A stretch of DNA of 64,000 nt from Peronospora farinosa (lineage: Eukaryota > Oomycota > Peronosporomycetes > Peronosporales > Peronosporaceae). The DNA lies in NCBI GenBank assembly GCA_947646735.1, contig CANTFK010000285.1, positions 1-64,000 of the forward strand, read 5' to 3'. The position numbers were made by a program, and so were the translations under genes. This document shows positions 49,058 to 59,587 of this stretch, piece after piece; positions within the stretch are counted from its first letter, which is position 1; each line of letters begins with the position of its first letter. The notes below the pieces were generated by a model. That model did not search any database, was not told the origin of the DNA, and saw nothing but the letters and a program-made list of their open reading frames with translations.

Positions 49058-51339
49058 ATTTCTTCAGCCTTCGGCGGAAGCATTCCAGCATGCTTGGTTG
49101 GGACATACCACTTGCGTATCATGTTGTAGAATTCTTCCATTCGACATTTTCCATGCTCATGGATATCTCCGCAGGCAGCACAGGTGTAAAAACACTTGTC
49201 CGACGGATGTCCCTTACGACCACACTTCTGACACGTTAGTCTCTTCCAGCATCCACGATCATCGTGTTTCTTCGACCCACAATGGGTACAAGCCTTCTGA
49301 TTCACCACGCGATCTGGACCGCGATCTTGATCCAAATAGTCTGATCCCGCGCGTTGATCACTATATTTCTTCACGCGATCTGGTACTGTGGCCACACATA
49401 AGTTGCGTCGATCTATTTCGGCGTCTGATCCACTAATATCCGAGTCTGACTCACTGCTACTGCCTTCCAGACGAATCGCTCTCACAGCACGAGTTGGTTT
49501 CGAGGGTGCCGGAGTGGATGCCGACGCAGATCGCTGACGAAATTTGCTCGATCCCATTGCACTCGGATACTGTCTTCCCTCCATGCGTTGATATGTTCGC
49601 AGAGTTTCTTCCATATCATCGGCGTCTCCAAGGCGTAACAACGTCAACTGCTTAGCCAGATCGCGATCATCCAGTGTACCAATGAAATGTTCCACATGTT
49701 CTCGGCGAATTGAGGGCGATCCTTCCCGAATGGGGATTTTTGCTCGGATCGCGGCCACATTCAGTCGATACAAATACTCCAATGGAGTTTCATCAGATCG
49801 CTTCTTCGCATGGTAGTATTGTCTCCCGACCGACATACCATATCCACAATACTGGATCATGAAGGTTTCCAGCAACGACTTCCATGAATTCCGGGTGGAT
49901 CGACTTAACTGGCTATACCAATTTCGTGCCGGCCCCGTAAGTAAATCACCAAATACTAGACATTTTTCATCATCCGGGGCTTGGTCGCGTAAGAACGCCG
50001 ACTTGGCCTTGTTGACCCAACTTCTCGCTCGATCTTCATCCTTGTCCCGTCCTGTAAATTCTTTCAGATCTGCGATCGCAGACATTCGAATCCGCTGCGT
50101 GACAAGTCCACCATTAGGTACAGCGCCTGCACTTGCGACTTGTGGCCGTCTTAGATCCTCCAGACCCAAATCGTCTGGATCGTAATTATTGGATCGCGAT
50201 TGACGCGATCCGGCCGATTCCATATCCACATCCGAAATGCAAACTTTTGGGGTGTTTGTAGGGATCGCGGATCGACTGGCGATCATGCGAGCTTGATCCT
50301 GCTCGTACTTTCTCATGGCAGCTTCAAAATAAGATTGCAATTGACCTGATCCATTCACGTTCATGTCTTCAGCTGTGAGTGCCGTCGTCGATTGTTCTCT
50401 GGCCTTAATCGGTGCCAGTCGCTCGCGAATATGCGCTGCACCAGCCGGTCCAAGTGACATTCGCTGCATATTAATCGAGTCGTCCGACTCCCCTTCGGAT
50501 TCCGCTGACATATATTGCGAAGATCCCGTATGATATCCTTTTGGTATATCTGCAATCGGCTGGATCGTCTGATCCACCGGATCGCGCTCTCCAATTAGAG
50601 GAACTAGCTTCGAAAACAGAGATCGCCCTGCTTGGATCACCCGATCATGATCGCATTCCAACAGCACCTGCGCGTCAAAAGCTCCAGCGGTGAATCCAGC
50701 GTTCTGGAGCAACTCCATAAGCCGACGGATCGCTTCCAACTGGTTCGGTGTCGGAATGGGAGCTGAAATTGGTCCTCGCAGCGATCCAATTAACTTCGGT
50801 TTCAAAATCTTTAGAACGGGATCGCTTGACAACAGATCTTTAAGCGCCTTCCAATGAAAACACCATTCCAGCTGATCCAGTTGCCATCCTTTCGCCTTGT
50901 CTTCCTCATGCGCTGGCTTCACGTCGATATCATCATGATCCGACTCAGGCGCCTTCATCTTCACTCGAGATGGCTTCGAATTCTTCTTCTTCTTCGAATT
51001 CGGAGTGGTTTTGGATAAATTTCCTTCGGTTTTAACCGTAGGATTTTTATCCAGCGGATCGCGTTTTGCAACGCGATCCGCAGGGGTCCTCGAAAGGACC
51101 TGGGAAGGGGGTAGAGGTTTTTCTTCCAGATCAATCTCTTGATCTTCCTCCTTGGTTTTCTTTTCATCTGCGCCCCTCCCAAAACGCTGATGATCCGGGG
51201 ATCTTTTTTCTTCACACGTCTGCGGTGATCCCTTTGCCGCTGACGCTTCAATCCCAGGTTCAGTCTTGACCTTTACATCTTTTCTAAGGGACTCACGGTG
51301 AAATCCCGAGTCACCAGAAGATCCGGGCACGCGCACCAT
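49048..51339 (-). CDS. Element B Gag
   Basis: 763 residues from the first ATG in this frame, 51,339, which touches the 5' LTR (CCACA|ATGG). The N-terminal third is charged (KVKTEPGIEASA; KKKKNSKPSRVK). The capsid-like part runs about residues 360-600 (DLKEFTGRDKDEDRARSWV; NWYSQLSRSTRNSWKSLLE). The C-terminus has three Cys/His knuckles: CTHCGSKKHDDRGC, CQKCGRKGHPSDKC and CAACGDIHEHGKC. It ends TAG at 49,048-49,050 right after the putative slippery heptamer. The frame is also open about 570 bp back through the LTR, but without any ATG there. Confidence 0.9.
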   Translation of the reverse strand: MVRVPGSSGDSGFHRESLRKDVKVKTEPGIEASAAKGSPQTCEEKRSPDHQRFGRGADEKKTKEEDQEIDLEEKPLPPSQVLSRTPADRVAKRDPLDKNPTVKTEGNLSKTTPNSKKKKNSKPSRVKMKAPESDHDDIDVKPAHEEDKAKGWQLDQLEWCFHWKALKDLLSSDPVLKILKPKLIGSLRGPISAPIPTPNQLEAIRRLMELLQNAGFTAGAFDAQVLLECDHDRVIQAGRSLFSKLVPLIGERDPVDQTIQPIADIPKGYHTGSSQYMSAESEGESDDSINMQRMSLGPAGAAHIRERLAPIKAREQSTTALTAEDMNVNGSGQLQSYFEAAMRKYEQDQARMIASRSAIPTNTPKVCISDVDMESAGSRQSRSNNYDPDDLGLEDLRRPQVASAGAVPNGGLVTQRIRMSAIADLKEFTGRDKDEDRARSWVNKAKSAFLRDQAPDDEKCLVFGDLLTGPARNWYSQLSRSTRNSWKSLLETFMIQYCGYGMSVGRQYYHAKKRSDETPLEYLYRLNVAAIRAKIPIREGSPSIRREHVEHFIGTLDDRDLAKQLTLLRLGDADDMEETLRTYQRMEGRQYPSAMGSSKFRQRSASASTPAPSKPTRAVRAIRLEGSSSESDSDISGSDAEIDRRNLCVATVPDRVKKYSDQRAGSDYLDQDRGPDRVVNQKACTHCGSKKHDDRGCWKRLTCQKCGRKGHPSDKCFYTCAACGDIHEHGKCRMEEFYNMIRKWYVPTKHAGMLPPKAEEMLN
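51319..51338 (-). other. Element B tRNA primer-binding site, overlapping gag start
   Basis: On the minus strand TGGTGCGCGTGCCCGGATC follows the LTR end and would pair with a tRNA ending ...GCACGCGCACCA. The same sequence follows the left LTR of element D at 56,328. The gag ATG shares its TG with this site. The tRNA was not identified. Confidence 0.6.
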
Positions 51340-52673
51340 TGTGGTGGAGTGGGATTCGCAAAATTGCTGATGCGATCCCAACTCTCCACTGGCGCCCGGA
51401 CGACCGACTAACGGAGGGGGTACCCCGATTCCGTGTGTATAGCCTTCCTCACCTTGTGTACCCGTCGGTAGGGCGGGTTGCTCTCTTCTCGGTAGACTTG
51501 AGTCGATGTTGAGCTTGATTGTGTTAGGGATAGGTGGGGGGGCGATCGCGTGGAATTCCTCACACGATCGCAGTTGCTCTTGGGGTGCTCTATTTGAGTC
51601 GCCCTGATCTCCCTTGAGATCGCCTTGTCCAAAAATGTAGATACTTGATCCGCTTGCCTTCTGACCACTTGAGCCGTCTCGCGATCTTGTATCTGGACTT
51701 CTTAGTCCTCTGCGTCCAATCGCAGCTTGATTTGTTTTGTTGAGAATTCTTGCAATCCCTGGCCAAACAATCCAGGGATATGACTTGCGTAGTATGTAGA
51801 CTTCCTTGAGACGTCGGGAGGCCAAAGAATCCAGCCCGGAAGAGAAGTCGACACGTGTACTTAGAAAAAGCAAATTGAACTCTGTTAATGTTAACCAATC
51901 AAATACCAAAACCTATGATCTTGACTATCTGTAGCTCAGGATCGGTTGCCACATATCGCCCTTTCGGAAAAAATCAGATCTCGGAATGTGGTCCACTCCA
52001 ATATAGCCGCGATCTGGATCGCTACCTCACTCGGATATAATACCATTTTAGTACCAGATCGCGGTACTAAATAATTAGTACCAGATCGCGGTACTAAAGA
52101 ATTAATACCAGATCGCGGTACTAAATAATTAGTACCAGATCGCGGTACTAAATAATTAGTACTAGATCGCGGTACTAAATAATTAGTATCGGATCGCGGT
52201 ACTAAATAATTAGTATCGGATCGCGGTACTAATAATCAGCATCGGATCGCGGTCCGCCGGATCACGACTTGTCCTCTTCACCGTTTCTCAGGTCATGTGA
52301 GATAGTTCATCTATATGACATGTCATGTCCACCATTCCAGTCCTCCATAGCGACGTGATCCACACCAGACCGTCCTCCACATGCTTGGATGTACCCATCT
52401 TCCTCCTTAGCGACCGCGTTCACGCGGATCGCCATCGGAAATACTGGAGATCGCAATAGCGTAGTTTCTAGGCCATATTTGACCCCACATAGAAGTGCAA
52501 ACTACTCCATTCACTGTTTTCCATCCTATTTGACATCGTCTTGAAACCTTTCTGCGAGATCGCGACTCATCAATATTGGCCACGAGATCGCGACTCATTA
52601 ATATTGGCCATTTCGGACTTAACCGAAAATATGCGATCACACTTGGCGAAATTCACTCTTTCACTTCGCCACA
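51340..52673 (-). repeat. Element B 5' LTR
   Basis: 1,334 bp with seven 27-bp minisatellite units from 52,051. It has four more units than the other LTR, which accounts for the 107-bp length gap. The rest is nearly identical. Confidence 0.92.
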
Positions 52674-52677
52674 CACT

Positions 52678-53400
52678 CGTTGGCAACTTCTTGCTCGTCG
52701 TCACATTTCCGTTGTGGGAGCCCCTGCTCAATCACAATAGGTGCAGATGGGAACCCCGGTTCAACCACTGCATTCACGTGCGGTAACCTCTTTTCAGCCG
52801 CATTAATGACGCGCGGGAACCCCTGTTCGACCGCGTCGTCCTCGTCGTCCTCTTCGCTCTGTAGCGAGGAGTCACTGTCACTTGTGTCTCGAAGAACAGC
52901 ACAAGCAGTGCAGATAGGGCCATCGCTCGCTTTTTGCACCGCCAACGTCGTGGAATCACGATCCACGACTGTGACGTTCGGCCAGTCACTTGGAGATACC
53001 AAGAGATGGGTAAACACTTCACTGACATCGAACTTGCGTCGACGTCTCACTGATCTGACTAACCAGTCGATCTGGGGCTTATAACGTGCCAACCATGGCA
53101 TGCCCAGTATGCAATCGAATGCATAATTCATCGCGATCACCAAGAAATCATCATTACTGCGAAAGCCATCAAACGTGTACGGCAACGATACTTCGCGCTG
53201 CGATACGCGGTGTGGTTTCCCGTCAGCCAACTTGACGACGACTTGGCCAGGTCCCTCACGGACCTGAATGCTGGGAGGCAGCATCGATAAAAAAGATTCA
53301 CGAAAGAAATTATTTGTTGCTCCTGAGTCCAGGAGTGCTCGCAGAGGTCGCCGGACGCCGGCGACATGTAAACTGACAATAATCAGACGAGAATCACCAC
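52678..53400 (-). pseudogene. Element A: protease region
   Basis: Minus strand. ALLDSGATNNFF (catalytic DSGA) near 53,340 starts the retropepsin-like fold, then LPPSIQVREGPGQVVVKLADG, LPYTFDGF, and DCILGMPWLARYKPQIDW. A run of VEQGFP / VEPGFP repeats forms an acidic linker toward RT. The frame is cut at 52,677 by element B. Confidence 0.8.
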
Positions 53401-54416
53401 TCGTAGTGGTGGCATTTTACCGTGCGCGTAGCGCAGGAGGACTGGAAGGTTGGGCTGCCACCGGGGCACCCGGACCTCCGTTTTAACCAGTAGGGCGCCC
53501 TGCACTTACTGGTCCCGACCATTTTTGGACGTGTGGCCGGTACAGCACCCTTATGATGGGCATCCACTACTTGCACCGATATTGGCGCTGGCGCACGGCA
53601 CTCTGCCGCGCGATGTCCTGGCTTGCGACAACGAAAGCAAACCGTTTGACGCCCGGTGCGAGCGTCACCCTTATGAAAAATGACACGTCGTCGGTCACCC
53701 GACGACTCAATCACGTCGATCTCCCTAGGTTCTGGACCAGAAGGCCGGGGAACGCTGACGACCGAGGGTTTGGCATAGGCCTTTGCGACCCCTTAGACCT
53801 CACGGAGTGCAATAGTAAATGCCCTCCTCCAATGTGACAGGCTTCGTGCGCTCGAGCGATAAGAGGGTCTGTTCTTCACGCAAACCATTCACAAAGACAT
53901 TCACCTGTGTGTACATGTCCATGGGGTGCGTGATAATACACGACGCCAGATGCCTAGCCATCTGTACGTAGTCGCGCATCGCCATTTTACCCTGTCGCAT
54001 CGACAGGAATCTTGATCGCGCCAGTTTCTCCTCTTGCGGTGGCTCGAAAGCAAGAAGAAGATCATCCTGAATGGTATCTAGGGTGGTATCCAGGGTGGGG
54101 GACGCGTGCTCGTCCACAACGAGATTACCAAAGGCCCACTCCTTGGCCTTCCCGGTGAGGCGGGAAAGAAGAAAGTTGACCTTCGCCAGGGACGCCTCAA
54201 GAAGTCTCGAGGCGATGCGATATCAACTTCTCGGAACCACCGATTCAGCGACAACCGGTCCTTACCTTCTCCAGAGTAGGAGGAGGTTTCCATCTTCATG
54301 GCCTCATTACGTGAAGGTCGCGAGGGAGTTAAGCCTCGCCGGTTGGATTCGGCGAGCTGGCGTGCCATAAACTCATGTATGGCGAGACGTTGCGCGTCAG
54401 GGGTCGCTGAACTCAT
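53394..54416 (-). pseudogene. Element A: gag, frameshifted
   Basis: Three frames in turn: 54,416-54,078 (MSSATPDAQRLAIHEFMARQ..., [12 protein letters not shown]), 54,117-53,800 ([22 protein letters not shown], a capsid-like core), and 53,714-53,394 with one CCHC knuckle CFRCRKPGHRAAEC. Shifts lie near 54,200 and 53,800. It matches the gag of element E in order and motifs. Confidence 0.85.
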
Positions 54417-54570
54417 CAGCGACGCGGCGAATGCCTCTCCCGATATCGCCGCGAGGCGATTAAGGGCATCCTGCTCAACACCAGTGAGATAGGGGAAGGT
54501 CGCGTGCCCCGAAATAAATCTGGAGAGTCAAAGTACGACGATTCGCTCATCCCAAACTCGGGCATAGGAA

Positions 54571-54591
54571 GGACTATAAAGTGCTACCAGG
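54571..54591 (-). other. Element A primer-binding site
   Basis: On the minus strand, two bases after the LTR, TGGTAGCACTTTATAGTCC. Element E has the same site with two changes (60,573-60,593) and LTR G a close one (60,943-60,963). A tRNA ending ...AGTGCTACCA would prime; which one is unknown. Confidence 0.65.
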
Positions 54592-54931
54592 TGTAACGGG
54601 GCTAGAACGTACCGTCACTAGCTTACACGCGCGCTCGAGGAAGACTCAAGCCCAAGTATTAGGTATTAAGTAAATTTAACTCTGATTTTTATTTTGGTTT
54701 TAATTCGTACTAATTACAAAGATTTTGGTCGTAATAAATACGACAGTGTTCCCGCCTTTCGGGAACCACACAATTTCAGGTTGATTTATCATTGGTCCAT
54801 ATTGGGACTTTTAAGCCCAATAATAAACCAATAATAAATTGTCACGCTGTACCCGCTATTCGGGCCCAGCACTTGTCTACATATGTATTTGTTTATTTGT
54901 GTTAACTATAGGTGTAATGTAGCCCATTACA
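54592..54931 (-). repeat. Element A 5' LTR
   Basis: TGTAACGGGGCTAG...TAGCCCATTACA, 340 bp, about five base differences from the copy at 34,243. Confidence 0.93.
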
Positions 54932-55543
54932 AGCCCGAGCCCCAGAAACGAAACATCCCTTGCTATTTTCCCCAAATAGAAGAAAGCGCGTAGGCCTCAT
55001 ACCGATCTGTTCATCCAGTTTTTTAGCCACTCCGAGTCCGACATTGAGAATTCGACTCCGATGATCATGAGATACCAAAGTCCAAGGGTTTTGCTGGGTT
55101 TAACGCTTGAAGCCCATCCATCGTGGATATACACAGCCACGTGTCTTTAAAACCGAGGACGTTGCCCTATGGTCAATTTCTATGGTGGGGCCTCTTGCGA
55201 TAACGCGATTGAGCGTGCGGTACCTATGATCCCACGTGGCCCTTCCGGTCTCGTATAGGGGCTCGGGCTCCTTTACGGACAAAGTATCCAGTGGCCCCCT
55301 AGATGCAAGTGAGGGTTTTCTTGCGAAACCTAAGTTCCAGCTGTTAATGGACTCTCGTCCCTATAAACAGCGGCCGGTGTCTGAGTACCCTCTCCTTCTC
55401 GGTGGCCGGCTGGTTTGTCGACATGGTGGAGCTCCACGATGCCTACGTAGAGGCTTCATGCCAGCGCTTGTGGGAGGGAACGGCACCTCCTCTCTTTTTT
55501 CTTTGGCTCTTCGCGTCAGCAACAAGTACATCGCTAGGCTTTA
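54932..55543. other. Flank of element A, no gene supported
   Basis: It begins with the AGCCC target copy and was continuous with 34,242 before insertion. One 111-codon plus frame (55,236-55,571) has no recognisable domain. Confidence 0.4.
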
Positions 55544-56387
55544 TGTGGTACAGCAATTGGATAATTTTTGAAAGGATCGATTAAAGAAATATCGTCGATC
55601 CACACTTTCGCGCTCTGATTGGCCGATAAGACATGAGAGATTGTTAACAAAAGTAACGGTGCAAGAACACAAAAGAATATGGATCGAAAGAGTATTGGGG
55701 GTGGACCACACACCACAGTCGCGATCTAGGAGGATCGGACCGTAACCTTGATCCTTATAGTGGATCGCAAAGTGTAACCATTTACAGATCGATTCGTAAC
55801 TTCGATCCGAGAATCAGATCGACAAGATCACTACGGTATTTGAAGTAGACCATAACAAGACATAATTTGATTCCAAGAAGGCGACACGTGGCAGTATATC
55901 CTGGGATGCAGATAGGCAAGAACATAGGGTTTAGTATTTGATTGATTAAAATTAATCAGAGATTCTTTTACTATTAACTAAGCGCACAGACTTCTCTTCC
56001 ACGTGGGATGTTTTTGCCCCCCCCCCGACGATCAAGAGCTTCTGCCACCCTACGTACAAAAAATATCCCTGGATTGTTTGGACAGATATTTTGAACAAGG
56101 TGATCTCAAGAGGGTGAAGAATACCACGTGATTCAACCAATCCCAAACACGGTTAAGTTCAGCATCGACTCAAGTACACCGAGAAGATTGCTATCGCCCT
56201 ACCGACGGGTACACAAGATGAAGAAAGTTGCACGGAAACGGAGTTCCCCGTCCGATAGTCGGTTGTCCGGGCGCCAGTGGAGAGTCGGGATCATATCAGC
56301 AATTTTGTAAACCCCACTTCACCACAATGGTGCGCGTGCCCGGATCTTCAGGTGACTCGGGATTTCACCGTGAGTCCCTGAGAAAAG

Positions 56388-57321
56388 TGTGGTGGAGCGG
56401 AGTTCACCAAATTGCTGATGTGATCCGGACTCTCCACTGGCGCCCGGACAAACGACTATCGGAGGGGGTACTCCGTTTACGTGCAACTTTCCTTTCACAC
56501 CTTGTGTACCCGTCTGTAGGGCGGGTAGCACTCTTCTCGGTGTACTTGAGTCGATGCTGAACTTAACCGTGCTTGGGATAGGTTGGGGGTAGACCGTGCG
56601 GAAATCCTCACGCGGTCGAGGGGTTCTTGTAGGTGCTCTATACGAGTCACCCTGATCTTTCTTGAAATCGCCTTGTCTAAAAATGTTGATACTTGTCTAA
56701 AAATGTAGATACTTGATCCACCTGATATACGTGATCTTCTGACCACTAGAGTCGTCTTGCGATCTTGTACCTTGTCCTTTTCTTGTTGTGCTGCGAGTAA
56801 TCGCAGGAGGAGCTGTTTCTTTGAGAGTTCTTGTGATCCCTGGCCAAACAATCCAGGGATATCACTTGTGTCGAGGCGTAGCAGGTGCTCTTGAGTCGTC
56901 GGGGGCCAAAGTTATCCCACCCGGAATAGAAGCTTGCGTGTCGCAAAAGTAAAGTCGAACTCTGTTTAATGTAAACCAATCACATACCAAAACATACGAT
57001 TCTGGCTATCTGTCGCCTAGGACCTACTGCCACGTGTTGCCCTTACGGAAAAATCAGATCTCAATGTGTGGACCACATATGACGGATCGCTATGACGGAT
57101 CGCGGTCACAGATCGCGGTCAGCGGATCACTGTTGACGAATCGCTGTCGGTGGATTGCTGCCTGCGGATCGCTGTCGGCGGATCGCTGTCGGCGGATCGC
57201 GGTTGACGGATCGCGGTTGACGGATCGCGGTTGACGGATCGAGGTCGTTCTACAAGGTGTATACCACATTTAATATTAGGCGAATATACGTTGCGAAATA
57301 TTGCTTCTTCGCTTCTCCACA
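56388..57321 (-). mobile_element. Inverted solo LTR inside element D gag
   Basis: 934 bp, TGTGGTGGAG...CTCCACA, in the opposite orientation to D and similar to the B LTRs. It separates SLRK from KTEPG, which are nearly adjacent in B Gag. Flanks AAAAG and AAGAG may be an imperfect target duplication. With the left LTR it forms a long inverted repeat with a 61-bp spacer. Confidence 0.75.
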
Positions 57322-58757
57322 AGAGGGCTTACAGCTAAGACTGAACCTGGAATTGAAGTGTCAGAGGCAACGGGTTCGCCGCAGACGCGTAAAAGAAGGA
57401 TCTCCGGATCTAAAGCGTTTTGGGAGTGGCTGAGACGAGAAGAAATCCAAAGAGGAACATCACGAGATTGACCCTCCCCAGAAACTTTCGGGGACCCCTG
57501 CGGATTGCGTTGCAAAACGCGATTCGCAAAATGATTATTCTTTAATTTAAACTGAGAGATTTTCATCTAATCCGCAATGCGAAAATCAAGAAGAAAGAAT
57601 TAAAGAATTCACCAGTGCAGACGAAGGTGCGAAGATCAGATCGCGAAGTGCGGGCGAAGAAATTGGAAGATCGTATGGGTCAAGGAACAAAAAAGTAATA
57701 TCTTAGTGTTCAAGGAAAGTATCCCGCCGATCAAAGATAAAAAACGAAAGACTGACGAACATGGAAGAATTGGAATGGTGTTTAGTGTTTTCACTAAAAA
57801 GAGCTATAAAATTTGCTATCGAGCGATCCAGTTTTTTAAAATTATGAAGCCAAATCTAATCGGATCACTGCAAGGGCCAGTATCAGCTCCAATAGAAACA
57901 CCGAATCAATTGGAAGCGATTCGTTGCTTGTTAAAGCTGCTCAAGGAGGCAGGATTTACTGCTGGAGCGTTTGATGCGGCCACATTGTTGGAATGTGATC
58001 ACGATCAAGTGATCAAGGCAGGGCGATCGTTGTTCGAGGCGTTAATCTCTCTCATTGGGAAGTACCAAGCGATCGTGCCAGCCACTGAGACATATCAAAC
58101 GGGCTCATCACAGTATGCATCGGCAGAATCGGAGGCGGATTCAGGAGAATCAGTTCCCATTCAACGGATGTCGTTGGGACCGTCTGGTGTGGCGTTTATA
58201 CGTGAAAGAACGACACCAATCGAAACGGAAGCGAAATCTGCTGATGTACCCATGGTCCGAGAAATGAATCCATTTGGATCAAACCAGCTGGATTCCTATT
58301 CTAAAGCAGCCATGAAGAAGTACGAAGACGATCAACAGATTTTAGCTTTACAAAATGCTGATCGATCAAGGATCAACGCCACTCCTCAAATGAATATTCC
58401 AGACGTGGGGATGGAGTCAGTCGGATCGCGTCATAGTCGATCCAATATTGGCGATCCACTGGATCTAGGACTAGAGGATCTAAGGCGACCGTTGGTGGAA
58501 GATGCAGAAGCTATGCCTAGTGGTGGATTCACTTCACAACGAATCCGAGTATTGGCGATCGCAGATTTAAAAGAATTCACCGGACGAGACAGAGACGAAG
58601 ATCGAGCTAGAAGCTAAATCAGTAAAGTCAAATCTGCGATCTTACGTGATCAAGCTCCTGACAACTAAAAGTGTCTCGTATTTAGAGATCTGCTGACGGG
58701 ATCAGCACGAAACTGGTATAGCCAGCTGAGCCGATCGACCCGTCATCATTGGAAATC
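57322..58757 (+). pseudogene. Element D gag fragment
   Basis: Homologous to B Gag: PNLIGSLQGPVSAPIETPNQ, AGFTAGAFDAATLLECDHD, IQRMSLGPSG, LKEFTGRDRDEDRARS. Stops occur at 58,615 and again after DQAPDN; the match then runs on as NWYSQLSRSTRHHWKS to the junction. The first 380 bp hold a shifted copy of the charged N-terminus. Confidence 0.85.
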
Positions 58758-58822
58758 TCCCCATTTTCGTCAATATAAGGCGGGAGCTCGTCTTCGGCCG
58801 CCTCACTTGTTTGCGGGATCCC

Positions 58823-59534
58823 CTACTCGACCGCCTCGTTGTGAATCGGGAACCCCTGTTCGACCGATGTCTGTGTGTGCGGGAACCGCTGTTCGACCGC
58901 CTCGTTGTGTGGCTCCGTCAGTGTAACGGAACATATTGCGAACAGAGGTCCATCGATCTCTCCGTGCTGACTACTAGTCGTGGCGAGTTCGTTCACGACC
59001 CTGACGTGAGGCCAATCGGATGACGCGACCAACAAATGAGTAAACAATTCTCTGACGTCATAAACGCTTCGTCGTTTGACGGACCTAGATCGACAATCTA
59101 TTTTCGGCTGATAACGTGACAGCCACGGTATCCCAAGTATGCAATTAGATGCATAGTTCATCTCGTACAACAAAAATTCGTCATTACTCTGAAAACCGTC
59201 GAAAGTGTACGGTAAAACCACTGTTTTACGCAGGACACGTTTTGATTGTACATCGGCAAGTTTGACAACGATGTCACCTGGACCTTCTCTAATCGTGACA
59301 GTCGACGGGAGAAGTGACAAACAGGATGCACGAAAAAAAGTTTATGGAAGTGCCAGAATCCAACAACGCTCGGAGTGGTCGCTTCAATCCAGCAACGCTA
59401 TGACTGATAATAATCAGTCTCGAATTATCGCGCATGGTGGTGGCATTGAAGTGAGTATGAGTCACTTTGGGGCTAGGAGTCCGAGCTGCCACCTGAGAAC
59501 TCGGGGCTCCATTTCTGCCAGTAGGGCGCCCCAA
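58823..59534 (-). pseudogene. Element E protease region
   Basis: ALLDSGTSINFF (DSG) near 59,345 in one frame, then a shift into VTIREGPGDIVVKLADVQ, LPYTFDGF, NCILGIPWLSRYQPKID. VEQRFPH and VEQGFP repeats follow as in A, with a TAG in the linker near 58,818. Confidence 0.75.
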
Positions 59535-59587
59535 GCCTACTGGAACCGCTCGTTTTTTGGCGGTACCACCGACGACACAGCATCTCC

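Larger units (their letters stand above)
39083..52673 (-). mobile_element. Element B: intact dual-RNase H Ty3 LTR retrotransposon nested in A
   Basis: Its LTRs are 39,083-40,309 (1,227 bp) and 51,340-52,673 (1,334 bp), TGTGGTGG...CGCCACA; they differ mainly in the number of 27-bp minisatellite units. CACT (or ACACT, the first A being shared with the LTR end) flanks both sides at 39,079-39,082 and 52,674-52,677. Removing B and one copy makes A's protease frame continue. B codes gag and pol on the minus strand and a long ORF on the plus strand near its 3' LTR. No stops or frameshifts break its ORFs, so it may be recently active. The dual RNase H plus chromodomain layout fits oomycete elements that I recall being described as Chronos; that name needs a database match. 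Confidence 0.93.
34243..54931 (-). mobile_element. Element A: chromodomain Ty3 LTR retrotransposon, split by element B
   Basis: Its LTRs are 34,243-34,582 and 54,592-54,931 (340 bp each, about five differences), flanked by the 5-bp duplication AGCCC at 34,238-34,242 and 54,932-54,936. On the minus strand the order is gag, protease, [element B inserted], RT/RNase H, integrase, chromodomain. Without B it is about 7.1 kb. Frameshifts in gag, between RNase H and integrase, and after integrase make it non-autonomous. The LTRs are little diverged, so the damage is fairly recent. Confidence 0.93.
55544..58757 (+). mobile_element. Element D: truncated B-like Ty3 element
   Basis: Plus strand. The left LTR ends ACCACA at 56,326; its start is uncertain (TGTGGTACAG at 55,544 is a candidate). 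The primer site and gag start follow as in B (56,327-56,387). A solo LTR of the same family in opposite orientation is then inserted (56,388-57,321), and gag resumes with KTEPGIE at about 57,340. It stops near 58,757 where element E sequence starts. GATC sites are dense, as in B. Confidence 0.75.
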
